Assembly (NCBI GenBank): GCA_009731375.1
Contig: BJOX01000008.1
Coordinates: 883,099 to 947,098 of the forward strand
Length of the DNA stretch: 64,000 bases
Reading direction: 5' to 3'
DNA from: Paulinella micropora
Taxonomy: Eukaryota; Cercozoa; Imbricatea; Euglyphida
A program made the position numbers and the translations under genes. Shown here one piece after another: positions 21,342 to 32,148 of the stretch; position 1 is the first letter of the stretch, and each line of letters starts with the position of its first letter. The notes under the pieces are model-generated. The model saw only the letters and a program-made list of their open reading frames with translations. It ran no database searches and was not told the origin of the DNA.

Positions 21342-21869
21342 TTACTCCTACGAGTGAACCAAGGCCACTTGAGGTGTCACTGACCCTCCCTTGGGCTTGG
21401 TTTTTTGAAATGGGTGCCATCTGTCGACAGACAGAGAATTAGGGGATGGTGTGGGTGTGCTGGGCCCGTGGTGGGGTGCCTTATGTGTGCCTAGCCATAC
21501 GCCTATAAGTCACATGCCGAAATAGCGACGGGAAGCACAATCCTGTTCCCTCAGGGTGCCCTTTCTCGCTTGTTGAGCCCGGAATAAAACCCACAGTGCT
21601 CTGTCGGTTTATACTAGACTGTCGAACAGTCTCGAAACTCCATCTGCTTACTGGGTCCTCTGTAATGGAGGTGGGAGCTCGTTCTGCAAGGGGCGCTTAT
21701 GGAACGAGCCCTGGCCCCGCCTGGTACTAGGGAGCTTTGGTATCGCCTGTATCAGTCCCTTCCGTGCAAACATCACGGCTTAGCTGGGCATCGGGTTAAT
21801 ACTTTACCCACAGACTTCCTTGGTTGACGAAATCAGAAGCTCCTTTTTTCTGACATTAGTCGATATCTC

Positions 21870-21900
<31 letters not shown>
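21342..21900 (+). mobile_element. repeat family B, copy 1
   Basis: About 530 bases beginning near gagtgaaccaaggccactt and ending gacattagtcgatatctc followed by (ATCT)n. Near-identical copies occur at 21,905, 24,455, 25,082, 62,065, 62,868 and 63,824. No pol III boxes or long protein are evident, so this may be the 3' part of a non-LTR element or a non-tRNA SINE. It contains AATAAAA at about 21,582. Confidence 0.75.
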
Positions 21901-21904
<4 letters not shown>

Positions 21905-21907
<3 letters not shown>

Positions 21908-22373
21908 TTTTGAAATGGGTGCCATCTGTCGACAGACAGAGAATTAGGGGATGGTGTGGGTGTGCTGGGCCCGTGGCGGGGTGCCTTATGTGTGCCTAGC
22001 CATACGCCTATAAGTCACATGCCGAAATAGCGACGGGAAGCACAATCCTGTTCCCTCAGGGTGCCCTTTCTCGCTTGTTGAGCCCGGAATAAAACCCACA
22101 GTGCTCTGTCGGTTTATACTAGACTGTCGAACAGTCTCGAAACTCCATCTGCTTACTGGGTCCTCTGTAATGGAGGTGGGAGCTCGTTCTGCAAGGGGCG
22201 CTTATGGAACGAGCCCTGGCCCCGCCTGGTACTAGGGAGCTTTGGTATCGCCTGTATCAGTCCCTTCCGTGCAAACATCACGGCTTAGCTGGGCATCGGG
22301 TTAATACTTTACCCACAGACTTCCTTGGTTGACGAAATCAGAAGCCCTTTTTTCTGACATTAGTCGATATCTC

Positions 22374-22449
<76 letters not shown>

Positions 22450-22454
22450 GTCTG

Positions 22455-22524
<70 letters not shown>

Positions 22525-22528
22525 CGCA
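21905..22528 (+). mobile_element. repeat family B, copy 2, with long ATCT tail
   Basis: This 5'-shortened copy begins at tttgaaatgggtgccatctg, directly inside the ATCT tail of copy 1, and ends in about 155 bases of ATCT. The nested arrangement suggests insertion into an existing tail or tandem duplication of repeat plus tail. Confidence 0.75.
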
Positions 22529-22589
22529 CGGAATCAGATGCCCTCGCGTGCTTCTTGCCCTGACCTGTGGTTTTCTCTGTCTTGTATAG

Positions 22590-22688
22590 GCCGGCGATCC
22601 GGCCCTGGTCAACGCTGGACGGCGAGGCCACACCGCCGTCGCAGAGGCGCTTCTGGCCGCACGGGCCAACGTCAATGCCTCAAACCCG
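22590..22688 (+). CDS. ankyrin-repeat gene, exon 2
   Basis: Preceded by a pyrimidine-rich acceptor (ttttctctgtcttgtatag) and followed by the donor gtaagc at 22,689, this exon is also exactly 99 nt. In phase 0 it encodes one canonical ankyrin repeat: [20 protein letters not shown] then LAARANVNA, with the GH and LL..A.VN landmarks. One repeat per exon is typical of genes that grew by exon duplication. Further exons are not seen in the window, so the gene is partial here or interrupted by the repeat-rich DNA that follows. Confidence 0.75.
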
Positions 22689-22742
22689 GTAAGCTTTACA
22701 TGTTCGTATCAGAAGTTTACAGTTATTAAGTACAATATACTT

Positions 22743-22774
22743 TTCTATCTATCTATCTATCTATCTATCTATCC

Positions 22775-22808
<34 letters not shown>

Positions 22809-22832
22809 TTGTCCTTCTCTCTCTATCTATCC

Positions 22833-22868
<36 letters not shown>

Positions 22869-22869
22869 G

Positions 22870-22901
<32 letters not shown>

Positions 22902-22902
22902 C

Positions 22903-22959
<57 letters not shown>

Positions 22960-23056
22960 CATCCAACCATCCATCCATCCATCCATCCATCCATCCATCT
23001 ATCTATCTATCTATCCATCTATCTATCTATCCATCTATCCATCTATCCATCTATCC

Positions 23057-23089
<33 letters not shown>

Positions 23090-23106
23090 CCTATCTACCT
23101 ATCTAC

Positions 23107-23178
<72 letters not shown>

Positions 23179-23245
23179 NNNNNNNNNNACACTGCAAACG
23201 ATTGGCAACTCCAAACCCAATACACCGGTTCTGAGCAAGCCTTTC

Positions 23246-23291
<46 letters not shown>

Positions 23292-23298
23292 GTCACTG
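22743..23298. repeat. ATCT microsatellite
   Basis: Long (ATCT)n with CCAT and TACC variants, a gap at 23,179-23,188 and a short unique patch at 23,189-23,245. Tyr-Leu-Ser-Ile open frames here are artefacts. Confidence 0.95.
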
Positions 23299-23646
23299 TC
23301 TACCAAGATATGTATTCTGATCGAGCTAACGTGCCCGGTCGAGGAAAACATCCTTGACGCACGAGCCTACAAGACCAACCGATACAACGAGCTCAAATCT
23401 CAAATCGAGGACAACGGATGGACCTGCCACCTTCGACCAATCGAATGCGGGGCTCGCGGCATGGTATCGTTCTCTGTTCATCGATGTTTCCGCGCCTTGG
23501 GTTTTTCCCATCCCCAATCCAAATCCCTTTGCTTCAAGCTATCCTCCTGCGTAGCTCGTTGCTCTTTTGCGATTTATCGCTCCTGTGCAGTCAAAAATTG
23601 GACTAATCTTCCTCTAGTCCGTATTGGTGACTGCATTCCATCATAG
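23299..23646 (+). pseudogene. non-LTR retrotransposon C-terminal domain (5'-truncated)
   Basis: The frame ending at TAG 23,644-23,646 contains ILIELTCPVEENI, then ARAYKTNRY, a GWTCHLRPIECGARG stretch and SVHRCFRALG. This is the (V/I)LIELT(V)P(W)E...K..KY..L......GW.....P(I/V)E.G.RG pattern found at the C-terminus of invertebrate non-LTR reverse transcriptase polyproteins. The Glu and Lys-rich pattern resembles a restriction-like endonuclease fold. The upstream part is absent: the frame emerges from (ATCT)n, so it is a 5'-truncated insertion, as expected of target-primed reverse transcription. Confidence 0.75.
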
Positions 23647-23955
23647 CCGTCCAGTGTTGCATAGCCCGGGCTAGGTCCCTGCGGGGGTTTAGGCCTCATA
23701 CAATGTCATCATTGTAGCTTGCGCAAGCTTACGGTGCTCAAAACACTTGGACTAACGGCTTCCTTTTCTTTCTCTTCTTCCTTATCCTCCCACTCCATTC
23801 CTAGATTGCCTTTTCTTCAACGTCCCTCCTCCTTTTCTTTTTCCAGAACACAGTCTACCCGTGATACCCATCCCGGACACATGCACAGTACACAAATTAT
23901 TGGTTGATGTGAAACTGCGTTCCTTTGCAAGGACTACATTCATTTGCGACATCTC

Positions 23956-24042
<87 letters not shown>

Positions 24043-24074
24043 CAACCATCTATCCATCTATCCATCTACCTATG

Positions 24075-24115
<41 letters not shown>

Positions 24116-24206
24116 CTCTGTCTATGTATCTATCTTCTATCTATCTATCTATCTATCTATCTATCCATCCATCCATCTATCTATCCATCCATCTATCTAT
24201 CCGTCC

Positions 24207-24273
<67 letters not shown>

Positions 24274-24298
24274 CATCTATCTATCTATCTATCCATCC

Positions 24299-24338
<40 letters not shown>

Positions 24339-24382
24339 GTCTATCTATCTATCTATCTATCTATCCATCCATCCATCTATCC

Positions 24383-24450
<68 letters not shown>

Positions 24451-24453
24451 GTC
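23647..24453 (+). mobile_element. 3' UTR of the retrotransposon, repeat family A copy 2, and ATCT tail
   Basis: The stretch after the stop holds a short hairpin-like motif (catcattgtagcttgcg) and then family A (23,846-23,963), ending gcgacatctcatctatc and about 490 bases of ATCT with CCAT variants. Family A is therefore the 3' terminus of this element, and the microsatellite begins exactly at its end. Confidence 0.7.
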
Positions 24454-24454
24454 T

Positions 24455-24758
24455 TCGCTTGTTGAGCCCGGAATAAAACCCACAGTGCTCTGTCGGTTTA
24501 TACTAGACTGTCGAACAGTCTCGAAACTCCATCTGCTTACTGGGCCCTCTGTAATGCAGGTGGGAGCTCGTTCTGCAAGGGGCGCTTTATGGAACGAGCC
24601 CTGGCCCCGCCTGGTACTAGGGAGCTTTGGTATTGCCTGTATCAGTCCCTTCCGTGCAAACATCACGGCTTAGCTGGGCATCGGGTTAATACTTTACCCA
24701 CAGACTTCCTGGTTGACGAAATCAGAAGCTCCTTTTTTCTGACATTAGTCGATATTTC

Positions 24759-24805
<47 letters not shown>

Positions 24806-24814
24806 CATCTATCC

Positions 24815-24849
<35 letters not shown>

Positions 24850-24884
24850 CATCCATCTATCTATCCATCTATCCATCTACCTTC

Positions 24885-24939
<55 letters not shown>

Positions 24940-24957
24940 CTATCTATCTATCTATCT

Positions 24958-25032
<75 letters not shown>
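24455..25032 (+). mobile_element. repeat family B, copy 3, with ATCT tail
   Basis: The copy begins at cgcttgttgagcccggaat, right after an ATCT array, and ends gacattagtcgatatttc at about 24,757. About 275 bases of ATCT follow. Confidence 0.75.
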
Positions 25033-25034
<2 letters not shown>

Positions 25035-25081
25035 GACGAAATCAGAAGCTCCTTTTTTCTGACATTAGTCGATATTTCATC
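25033..25081 (+). mobile_element. repeat family B, 49-base 3' fragment
   Basis: Only the last bases of family B (tgacgaaatcagaagctcc to gtcgatatttcat) are present, between an ATCT array and the next full copy. Confidence 0.7.
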
Positions 25082-25624
25082 AGTTGATCTTATCACTTAC
25101 TCTACGGAATGAACCAAGGCCACTTGAGGTGTCACTGACCCTCTCTTGGGCTTGATTTTTTGAAATGGGTGCCATCTGTCGACAGACAGAGAATTAGGGG
25201 ATGGTGTGGGTGTGCTGGGCCCGTGGTGGGGTGCCTTATGTGTGCCTAGCCATACGCCTATAAGTCACATGCCGAAATAGCGACGGGAAGCACAATCCTG
25301 TTCCCTCAGGGTGCCCTTTCTCGCTTGTTGAGCCCGGAATAAAACCCACAGTGCTCTGTCGGTTTATACTAGACTGTCGAACAGTCTCGAAACTCCATCT
25401 GCTTACTGGGCCCTCTGTAATGGAGGTGGGAGCTCGTTCTGCAAGGGGCGCCTTATGGAACGAGCCCTGGCCCCGCCTGGTACTAGGGAGCTTTGGTATC
25501 GCCTGTATCAGTCCCTTCCGTGCAAACATCACGGCTTAGCTGGGCATCGGGTTAATACTTTACCCACATACTTCCTGGTTGACGAAATCAGAAGCTCCTT
25601 TTTTCTGACATTAGTCGATATTTC

Positions 25625-25695
<71 letters not shown>

Positions 25696-25713
25696 CATCT
25701 ACCTATCTAGATC
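25082..25713 (+). mobile_element. repeat family B, longest copy, with ATCT tail
   Basis: This copy starts cagttgatcttatcacttac and runs about 540 bases to gtcgatatttcatctatc, then ATCT up to the outer edge of the left inverted arm at 25,714. A 98-residue frame on the minus strand recurs in copy 6 (63,012-63,308) but has no codon-like conservation and is not called as a gene. Confidence 0.75.
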
Positions 25714-26154
25714 TAGATGTAGAGCATTTGGGAGCATTTGTCCCAAACCGTGCCAGGGCAACATATTGTATGTGGGACATAGGTGAAAGTGGGACATACG
25801 TGAAGTGTGGGACATTAAAAGAGTAAGGGTGATGGGTGGCGCCAGATTGCACAACTAGATGGGCCGGTTTGGCTGACCAGAGCATGAATTGCAGGAATTT
25901 TTGACCACTAGAGCGGCCACTAGAGAACACTAGAGTCCAAAAGCAAAATCCGGCTCACATTTAAACTCTATACTTATTTTTATAAAATACAATATTTTAA
26001 TTTTTAATAATGTTTCCTTTTTTAGAGAACTCAAACAATTCAAGGTATATATTAGTCTAGTCAATAGGCAGAAGTTTTAAAACTTCGTCGAGTGACAAGT
26101 GTTCTTCGGGGACCTCTCAAAAACAGACCTCATGCATGCCAGAGCACTCGGTGG

Positions 26155-26289
26155 GGGGGGGGGGGGGGGCCCCCCCCGGGGGGGGGGGGGGGGGGGGGGG
26201 GGAAGAAGGGGGGGGGGGGGGGGGGGCGCCCCTCCCCCATGTGAGGGCTAAGAAAAAGCCTGTCCATTTCTGTCCCATTNNNNNNNNNN
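26155..26289. other. poly-G/poly-C tract and gap in left arm
   Basis: Long G runs broken by a short C run, then a 10-N gap at 26,280-26,289. The matching right-arm place is 58,848-58,909. The tract probably marks a sequencing or assembly failure in both arms. Confidence 0.85.
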
Positions 26290-26472
26290 CTTCTTGCACT
26301 CCACGAATTCGTCTGTCAGTCTGTTCATTATATATTTCATGAACGAAGAAGATCTATGATTTAGCTTTCGACTCTTTACTACTCTTGCCCTCATGTTGTC
26401 AAGTAGGCCACTTTCCTTCATGGCAGCCAAGAGCCTGACGAATTCCCCCACGTAGAGGTAGTCACCACACAT
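26290..26472 (-). CDS. unknown conserved ORF or exon, left arm (partial)
   Basis: The minus-strand frame MCGDYLYVGEFVRLLAAMKE continues as a mixed basic/hydrophobic helix-rich sequence with FMKYIMNRLTDEFVECKK at its end and runs into the gap. The right-arm copy (58,554-58,808) keeps the frame with two residue changes, which suggests constraint, but only about 61 residues are shared. It could be one exon of a larger gene. No family is recognised. Confidence 0.4.
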
Positions 26473-26690
26473 CCTGCATCACTCACACAGCCTACATCAC
26501 TCTAGAGGAAGTCCATTTCGTCAAAAAAAGTCTTTGGCGGTAAAAAAATGCACAATCTCTTTGGCAAAAAGGATTAGTATACCCCTCAGTAAAGTAATAT
26601 AAAATATAATATTAAAAAGATAATTTTACTGCTCTACCACTGTGTAATAGCGCAACACGCCAAAGTCTCTACCACTGTGTAATAAATAAG
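26473..26690. other. non-coding spacer, left arm; lacks the ~320-base segment of the right arm
   Basis: AT-rich, with two copies of ctaccactgtgtaataa/g. Compared with the right arm, about 322 bases (58,069-58,390) are missing at 26,632. Confidence 0.6.
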
Positions 26691-26749
26691 CACTACACAG
26701 ACACAACATAAACAAACAAACACAGAGAGAGATACAGAGAGACAGACAG

Positions 26750-26906
26750 ACAGAAACTACTACTACTAGTACTACTACTACTACTAGTACTGCTACTACT
26801 AGTACTACTACTACTACACACAGAAACACACATATACATACAAACACACACACGCACACACACACACACACACATGCACACATACACATATAAAATACAC
26901 ACACAT

Positions 26907-26962
<56 letters not shown>

Positions 26963-26969
26963 TACTACG

Positions 26970-27000
<31 letters not shown>

Positions 27001-27162
27001 GGCTAGGCTAGGCTAGTAATGGTAACTGTTTTTTCTTATTCAGCCAACGGGAATAAACGATAAAAATAATCCGATAATGATGCAGAGTTTGCAATCATAA
27101 CCGCGTTAAATTTATGTTCTAACCCTACTACTACACACAGAAACACACATATACATTTGTAC

Positions 27163-27193
<31 letters not shown>

Positions 27194-27332
27194 TGCACAC
27201 ATACACATAGAAAAACACACACACATAACATACAAACACACACACACACACACAACAACAACAACAACAACTACTACTACTACTACTACAACTACTATAC
27301 ACACATACCAACAACAACATAGAACAACAACA

Positions 27333-27398
<66 letters not shown>

Positions 27399-27732
27399 GC
27401 TGCTGCTGCTACTACTACTACTACAACTACTACACACAGATAAACACATATACATACAAACACACACACACACACACACACACCTACACATACACACACA
27501 CAACCACACACACAATATTACACATACAACAACAACAATAACTACTACTACTAGTACTACTACACACAGAGACTCACACACACACATAAACACACATACA
27601 CATACTGGCAATGGTGGTTACATAGTAATAGTGGTAGAGACTTTGGTAGTGAGTATTATATACAGACACAAACAAAAACAAACAAACACATACACAGACA
27701 TACACTCACAGAGAGAGACTGAGAGAGCATAA

Positions 27733-27787
<55 letters not shown>

Positions 27788-27801
27788 GCTGCTGCTGCTG
27801 A

Positions 27802-27833
<32 letters not shown>

Positions 27834-27902
27834 ATACTACTACACACATATACATACAAACACACCCACACACACATGCATACATACAACAACAACAACT
27901 GT

Positions 27903-27937
<35 letters not shown>

Positions 27938-28001
27938 CTAAACAACAACAAGAATAACAAAGAATAACAACAAGACAACAATTGCCTACTACTACTACTA
28001 T

Positions 28002-28032
<31 letters not shown>

Positions 28033-28039
28033 GCTACTG

Positions 28040-28083
<44 letters not shown>

Positions 28084-28234
28084 GATACTACTACTACAAC
28101 TAATACTACTACAAACACACACTTACACATACAAACATACACACACACACACACACACACAACAACAACAACAACAATAGCAACAACAACAACAACAACA
28201 ATAACAATAACAACATCAACAAGGCAACAATTGC

Positions 28235-28293
<59 letters not shown>

Positions 28294-28401
28294 GCTACTA
28301 CTACTACTACTACTATTACTGCTGCTACTACTGCTACTACTACACATACACATACAAACACACACACACACATACATACAACAACAACAACAACAACAAC
28401 A

Positions 28402-28463
<62 letters not shown>

Positions 28464-28619
28464 ACAGACACACACATACACATACAAACACACACACACA
28501 CATGCATACATACAACAACAATGTAACAACAACAACACCAACAACAACAAGAACAACAGTAATAACAATAACAACACCAACAACAACAAAAACAACAACT
28601 ACTACTAATACTACTGCTG

Positions 28620-28653
<34 letters not shown>

Positions 28654-28744
28654 ACACACACACACATGCACACATACACATATAAACACACATACACACA
28701 CATACACATACACACATGTACACACATAAAATAACAACAACAGC

Positions 28745-28779
<35 letters not shown>

Positions 28780-28952
28780 CTACTACTACAACTACTACTA
28801 CTACTACTACCACTACTACTACTACTACTGGTACTACTACTATTACACACAGACAAACACATATACATATAAACACACGCACATATACAAACACACACTC
28901 ACATGCATACATAAACACATACATACATACAACAACAACAACAACAACAACA

Positions 28953-29005
<53 letters not shown>

Positions 29006-29085
29006 AAACACATACACACAGACACACACATATACATACAAACACACACATACACACACACGCACATGCACACATACACATATAA

Positions 29086-29124
<39 letters not shown>

Positions 29125-29233
29125 CAAACACACACACACACACATACAAACACGCACATGCACATATACAACAACAACAACAACTACTACTACTACTACT
29201 ACTACTACACACAGACAAACACATATACATGCA

Positions 29234-29276
<43 letters not shown>

Positions 29277-29288
29277 CAACAACAACAA

Positions 29289-29348
<60 letters not shown>

Positions 29349-29372
29349 GCTACTACTGCTACTGCTGCTACA

Positions 29373-29415
<43 letters not shown>

Positions 29416-29430
29416 TCACTGCTGCTACTA
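26750..29430. repeat. CTA / CAA / CA microsatellite complex, left arm
   Basis: Alternating (CTA)n, (CAA)n and (CA)n blocks with short unique islands: near 27,000-27,125 (ggctaggctaggcta and a ~100-base unique stretch), near 27,605-27,660, and two gcaacaattgccta/gacaacaattgccta joints. The same order is seen inverted at 55,375-57,990 with different unit numbers. Apparent long open frames are repeat translations. Confidence 0.95.
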
Positions 29431-29701
29431 TATGATCGTTATTGCCAAATTCTCTACCACTACTACTTTCTACGTACTACAAAAGCACCGCACAGACACA
29501 ACACAAACACACACATACACATACACTGGAATTGTGTGTATGTGTGTGTGCATCCACTGTAGTGTGTTATGTATGTATCTAATGCGTGTTAGTGCATATG
29601 TGTATATGTATGTGTTTGTATGTGTATGTACGTATGTGTGTGTGTGTGTGTCGAGAGAGAGAGAGAGAGATGCATGGTGTGTATAATCAGGCACATTAGC
29701 T

Positions 29702-30488
29702 ATGGCCGACACGTTGGATGAAGAAGAGTTAGGAGATGCTGGAGTACATCACAACCTCAACGCAGAAGCTCTGCAGCCCGCGGTCGCCACTGCTGCCAGG
29801 CGCTTGCAGAAAAGCGACGTGCTGACCATCTTCCGTACCCGCGTGGAGACTCTGACAACGCATAGCTGCTTCTTCAAAGATCTGCTCTTGTCGGAGGGAG
29901 CCATCGAAGTGAACCTCAACCAGCCCCTGTTCCTGGACCTTGACCCAGAAGCCTTCAACCTTATTCTGCAGTTTTTTTCGCAGCAAATCGACAGACGCGC
30001 TGTTTGGGTGTCTCTCTTGGTATTACCCAAACCAAGTAAACCCCAGCTTGGACAGGTTCAAATGCGAGGTAAAGCCTTATGAAAGGAGCTATAACATGAG
30101 ATTTGGCTTCTGTCGCGTTTGCTGGATTCCCTTGGGGTACGCCGATCGGGAATATAACAACCACAATGTGAGTGATCAAATCAATACTCGTTGTATCGAT
30201 GGTCAACGACCCAGTTACCCCAACACGTACTGTGCCAAATGCGGCACCCAAGAAAAGGTAGTTGGAGTTGCAGATGGCTCACCTCCAAATTACTATTTCC
30301 ATTGGAACACAGACAATGTCATTAGGTCCTCCCACAGCAAACCAGCTGCTGACATGCACAATGTGGTCTATCAGCTGCGCTACCTGCAGGTCGCTCCCTT
30401 CGCGGAGTTCTTGAAATGGCCTCGCTGGATCATGCCTTACAACGGCGGCAGCAGCGCTGCTGCCTCGGAGAAAAAACAGATCAAATAA
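29702..30488 (+). pseudogene. BTB/T1 (KCTD-like) protein, frame broken at a T-run, left arm
   Basis: The first frame (29,702 to 29,978) encodes a potassium-channel-tetramerisation-type BTB domain: DVLTIFRTRVETL, SCFFKDLL, then LFLDLDPEAFNLILQFF. BTB/T1 proteins usually oligomerise and often act as cullin-3 adaptors. After the T-run at 29,972-29,978 the frame changes; the continuing protein is in the frame that stops at 30,488, with FCRVCWIPLG and YCAKCGTQ giving a CxxC...CxxC zinc site. Six T would keep one frame; this arm has seven, the other eight. Both copies are therefore formally broken, which may be homopolymer error, real decay or slippage. The start follows a GA microsatellite. Confidence 0.7.
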
Positions 30489-31019
30489 TGTCACGACACA
30501 AGTGATTGCAGTGATGTGCTGCTGGTGGTGGTGGTGGTGATGGTGATTATAATGATCATGATCATGATCAATCATCATCATCATCACCATCATCATCGTC
30601 GTCGTCGTGCTAATAATAACTAGTCGCCTGATTCGGAGTCATCATCTAGTCGGATCATCTTTTTATTTAGACGTATGGTACTACATATGATTCGTAGTCA
30701 GACCTTGTGACCTTCAAATCAGTTTCGTTAATTAATCAGACTCTGATATATCCTGCATCTTTCGGACTAAAGCAGCAAAACCATTACAGTAGGACGATTT
30801 GTCTGTAGTCGGAGTGCTTTCTTCTCTGTGCTTTTTGCCCTGGCATGTTGAAGTTTTACCGTTATGTTCGTCTTCTTGACATGTTTCCTTTTAATCTAAA
30901 GTACTACAAGAAAAGGCCGCAAACTTGCGCCTGGCTGTCTTTGTTGTCATAATCTTTGTTAAATATCAGACACATGACTTTTTTTGAATTTTCGATTTCT
31001 GATAGATAAATAACACGAG
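30489..31019. other. intergenic, no gene seen, left arm
   Basis: A GTG/ATC-rich simple repeat (30,515-30,610) followed by 400 bases of unique AT-rich DNA ending just before the basic-protein ATG. The right-arm equivalent is 53,737-54,267. Confidence 0.5.
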
Positions 31020-31664
31020 ATGTGGGACTGTAAAAATACCGCCGATGGTGCCAGCCTGGAGGAACGCCTTCTGGTGTACAAGGCCTGTACGAGAAAGATG
31101 CGGCATTTCGGCAGCAACGAAGAAAGGAGGGCGTTCCTGCTGGCCTGCTCCGACGAGGGCTTGATCAAAGTAAATAGAGGATCTCCGGACAGCGAGTGTA
31201 AGAGTAGTAGCGAGCACGCACGATCCGACGACATCAAAGAAGATTTCCGACTTTTCATGGACTGCCCCCATCGAGGCAAGCACTTTGTGCCTTCTCGCCA
31301 TGCTTACGTAAAGACGATGAAGGAGTTTGAGCGAGCCGGTCTCAGAACAACGAGGCCAACCCCCCGCCGTGATGAAGTCAAAGCTAGAGCGGGCAGAGTA
31401 AGGCGCACTAAGAGGTACCTAGACAAGAACCCGGACAAACGCGCGCTCTACCAGGCACGTTATTGGAGCAAGAAGATGAAGCAGCATCAGCAGCAGCCTG
31501 AGACGTCGCCAAGCACTCAGACAGAGACTCCGGCTCCACCTCCCTCCCCAACCAAGGTTGCCACAGGCGCATGTGCAGCAAGCTGGCTTCCTAGAGAGCC
31601 TAATAATGGGACTCATCACTGCATAAAAAAGTCGTTTCTTTTAATTAAAGCAGAAACAGGCTGA
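31020..31664 (+). CDS. basic protein of unknown family, left arm
   Basis: A 214-residue protein. The first ~95 residues are helical with scattered Cys/His (MWDCKN, YKACTRKMRHFG, MDCPHRGKHFVPSRHAYVK); residues 105-155 are strongly basic (RRDEVKARAGRVRRTKRYL, ARYWSKKMKQHQQQ); the tail is Pro/Thr/Ser-rich and ends with a basic, hydrophobic segment. It could bind DNA or RNA, but no family is recognised. The right-arm copy (53,095-53,736) differs by an in-frame three-base change and a few substitutions, so the frame is maintained. It is convergent with the primase-helicase. Confidence 0.6.
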   Translation: MWDCKNTADGASLEERLLVYKACTRKMRHFGSNEERRAFLLACSDEGLIKVNRGSPDSECKSSSEHARSDDIKEDFRLFMDCPHRGKHFVPSRHAYVKTMKEFERAGLRTTRPTPRRDEVKARAGRVRRTKRYLDKNPDKRALYQARYWSKKMKQHQQQPETSPSTQTETPAPPPSPTKVATGACAASWLPREPNNGTHHCIKKSFLLIKAETG

Positions 31665-31787
31665 GACAAGGCCAGTGTCTCAAGATGATGGGGGCTGCCC
31701 GGGGTCGATCGAACATAGAGAGATAGAGAGAGAGAGACGGATCGGACGCGTCGGGAAAGTGGACCGGCCGGACCGGACTGCCAGAAA

Positions 31788-31855
31788 AAAAAAACTGTCC
31801 CACACTTTGCCACCTCGGCTGTAATATTACTGGCAAAGTGTGGGACAGTTTTTTT
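31788..31855. promoter_or_regulatory. hairpin with TAATATTAC loop, left arm, hairpin 1
   Basis: A 25-bp perfect stem (31,788-31,812 with 31,831-31,855, core actgtcccacactttgcca) closes an 18-base loop whose last nine bases (31,822-31,830) are TAATATTAC. That nonamer in a stem-loop is the nicking site of geminivirus-type rolling-circle replication origins. It lies between the convergent basic-protein and primase-helicase genes. An insulating or terminator hairpin, or a small palindromic element, are other explanations. No HUH Rep gene is seen in the window. Confidence 0.75.
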
Positions 31856-31900
31856 CCGCTCTACTATCTCACAACTATTTGTCTTTTGTTTGGTTCGCGT

Positions 31901-31950
31901 GTCCCATACTTTGCCAATAATATTACAGCAGAGGTGGCAGAGTGTGGGAC
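31901..31950. promoter_or_regulatory. hairpin with TAATATTAC loop, left arm, hairpin 2
   Basis: A 16-bp stem with two T:G positions (31,901-31,916 and 31,935-31,950) and an 18-base loop containing TAATATTAC at 31,918-31,926. Its sequence is an inverted copy of hairpin 1, 45 bases away. Confidence 0.7.
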
Positions 31951-32148
31951 ATTTCTGTTTTTTTGTTCGCTTTTTAAAAAAAGGTGTGTGTGGGGGAGAG
32001 AGGTAAAAAAAAGGGGGAAAAAAGGTAAGGGTGGGATGAGAGAGCGAGATTGTAGTGTAGTGGTGTGCACGTTTTTGCGAGTGAGTGCTTTGTTTTTAAT
32101 GAAATTTAAAACGATGTTCGGTTTACATCGAGAGGATGTGGTTCAAAT

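Noticed and set aside
25236-25532. 98-residue minus-strand frame recurring in family B repeats
   Set aside because: It is repeated only because the element is repeated; other copies break the frame and there is no domain.
26626-29435. Many overlapping open frames rich in Val, Cys, Ser or Thr (also in the right arm)
   Set aside because: They are products of (CTA)n, (CAA)n and (CA)n arrays with no unique protein sequence.
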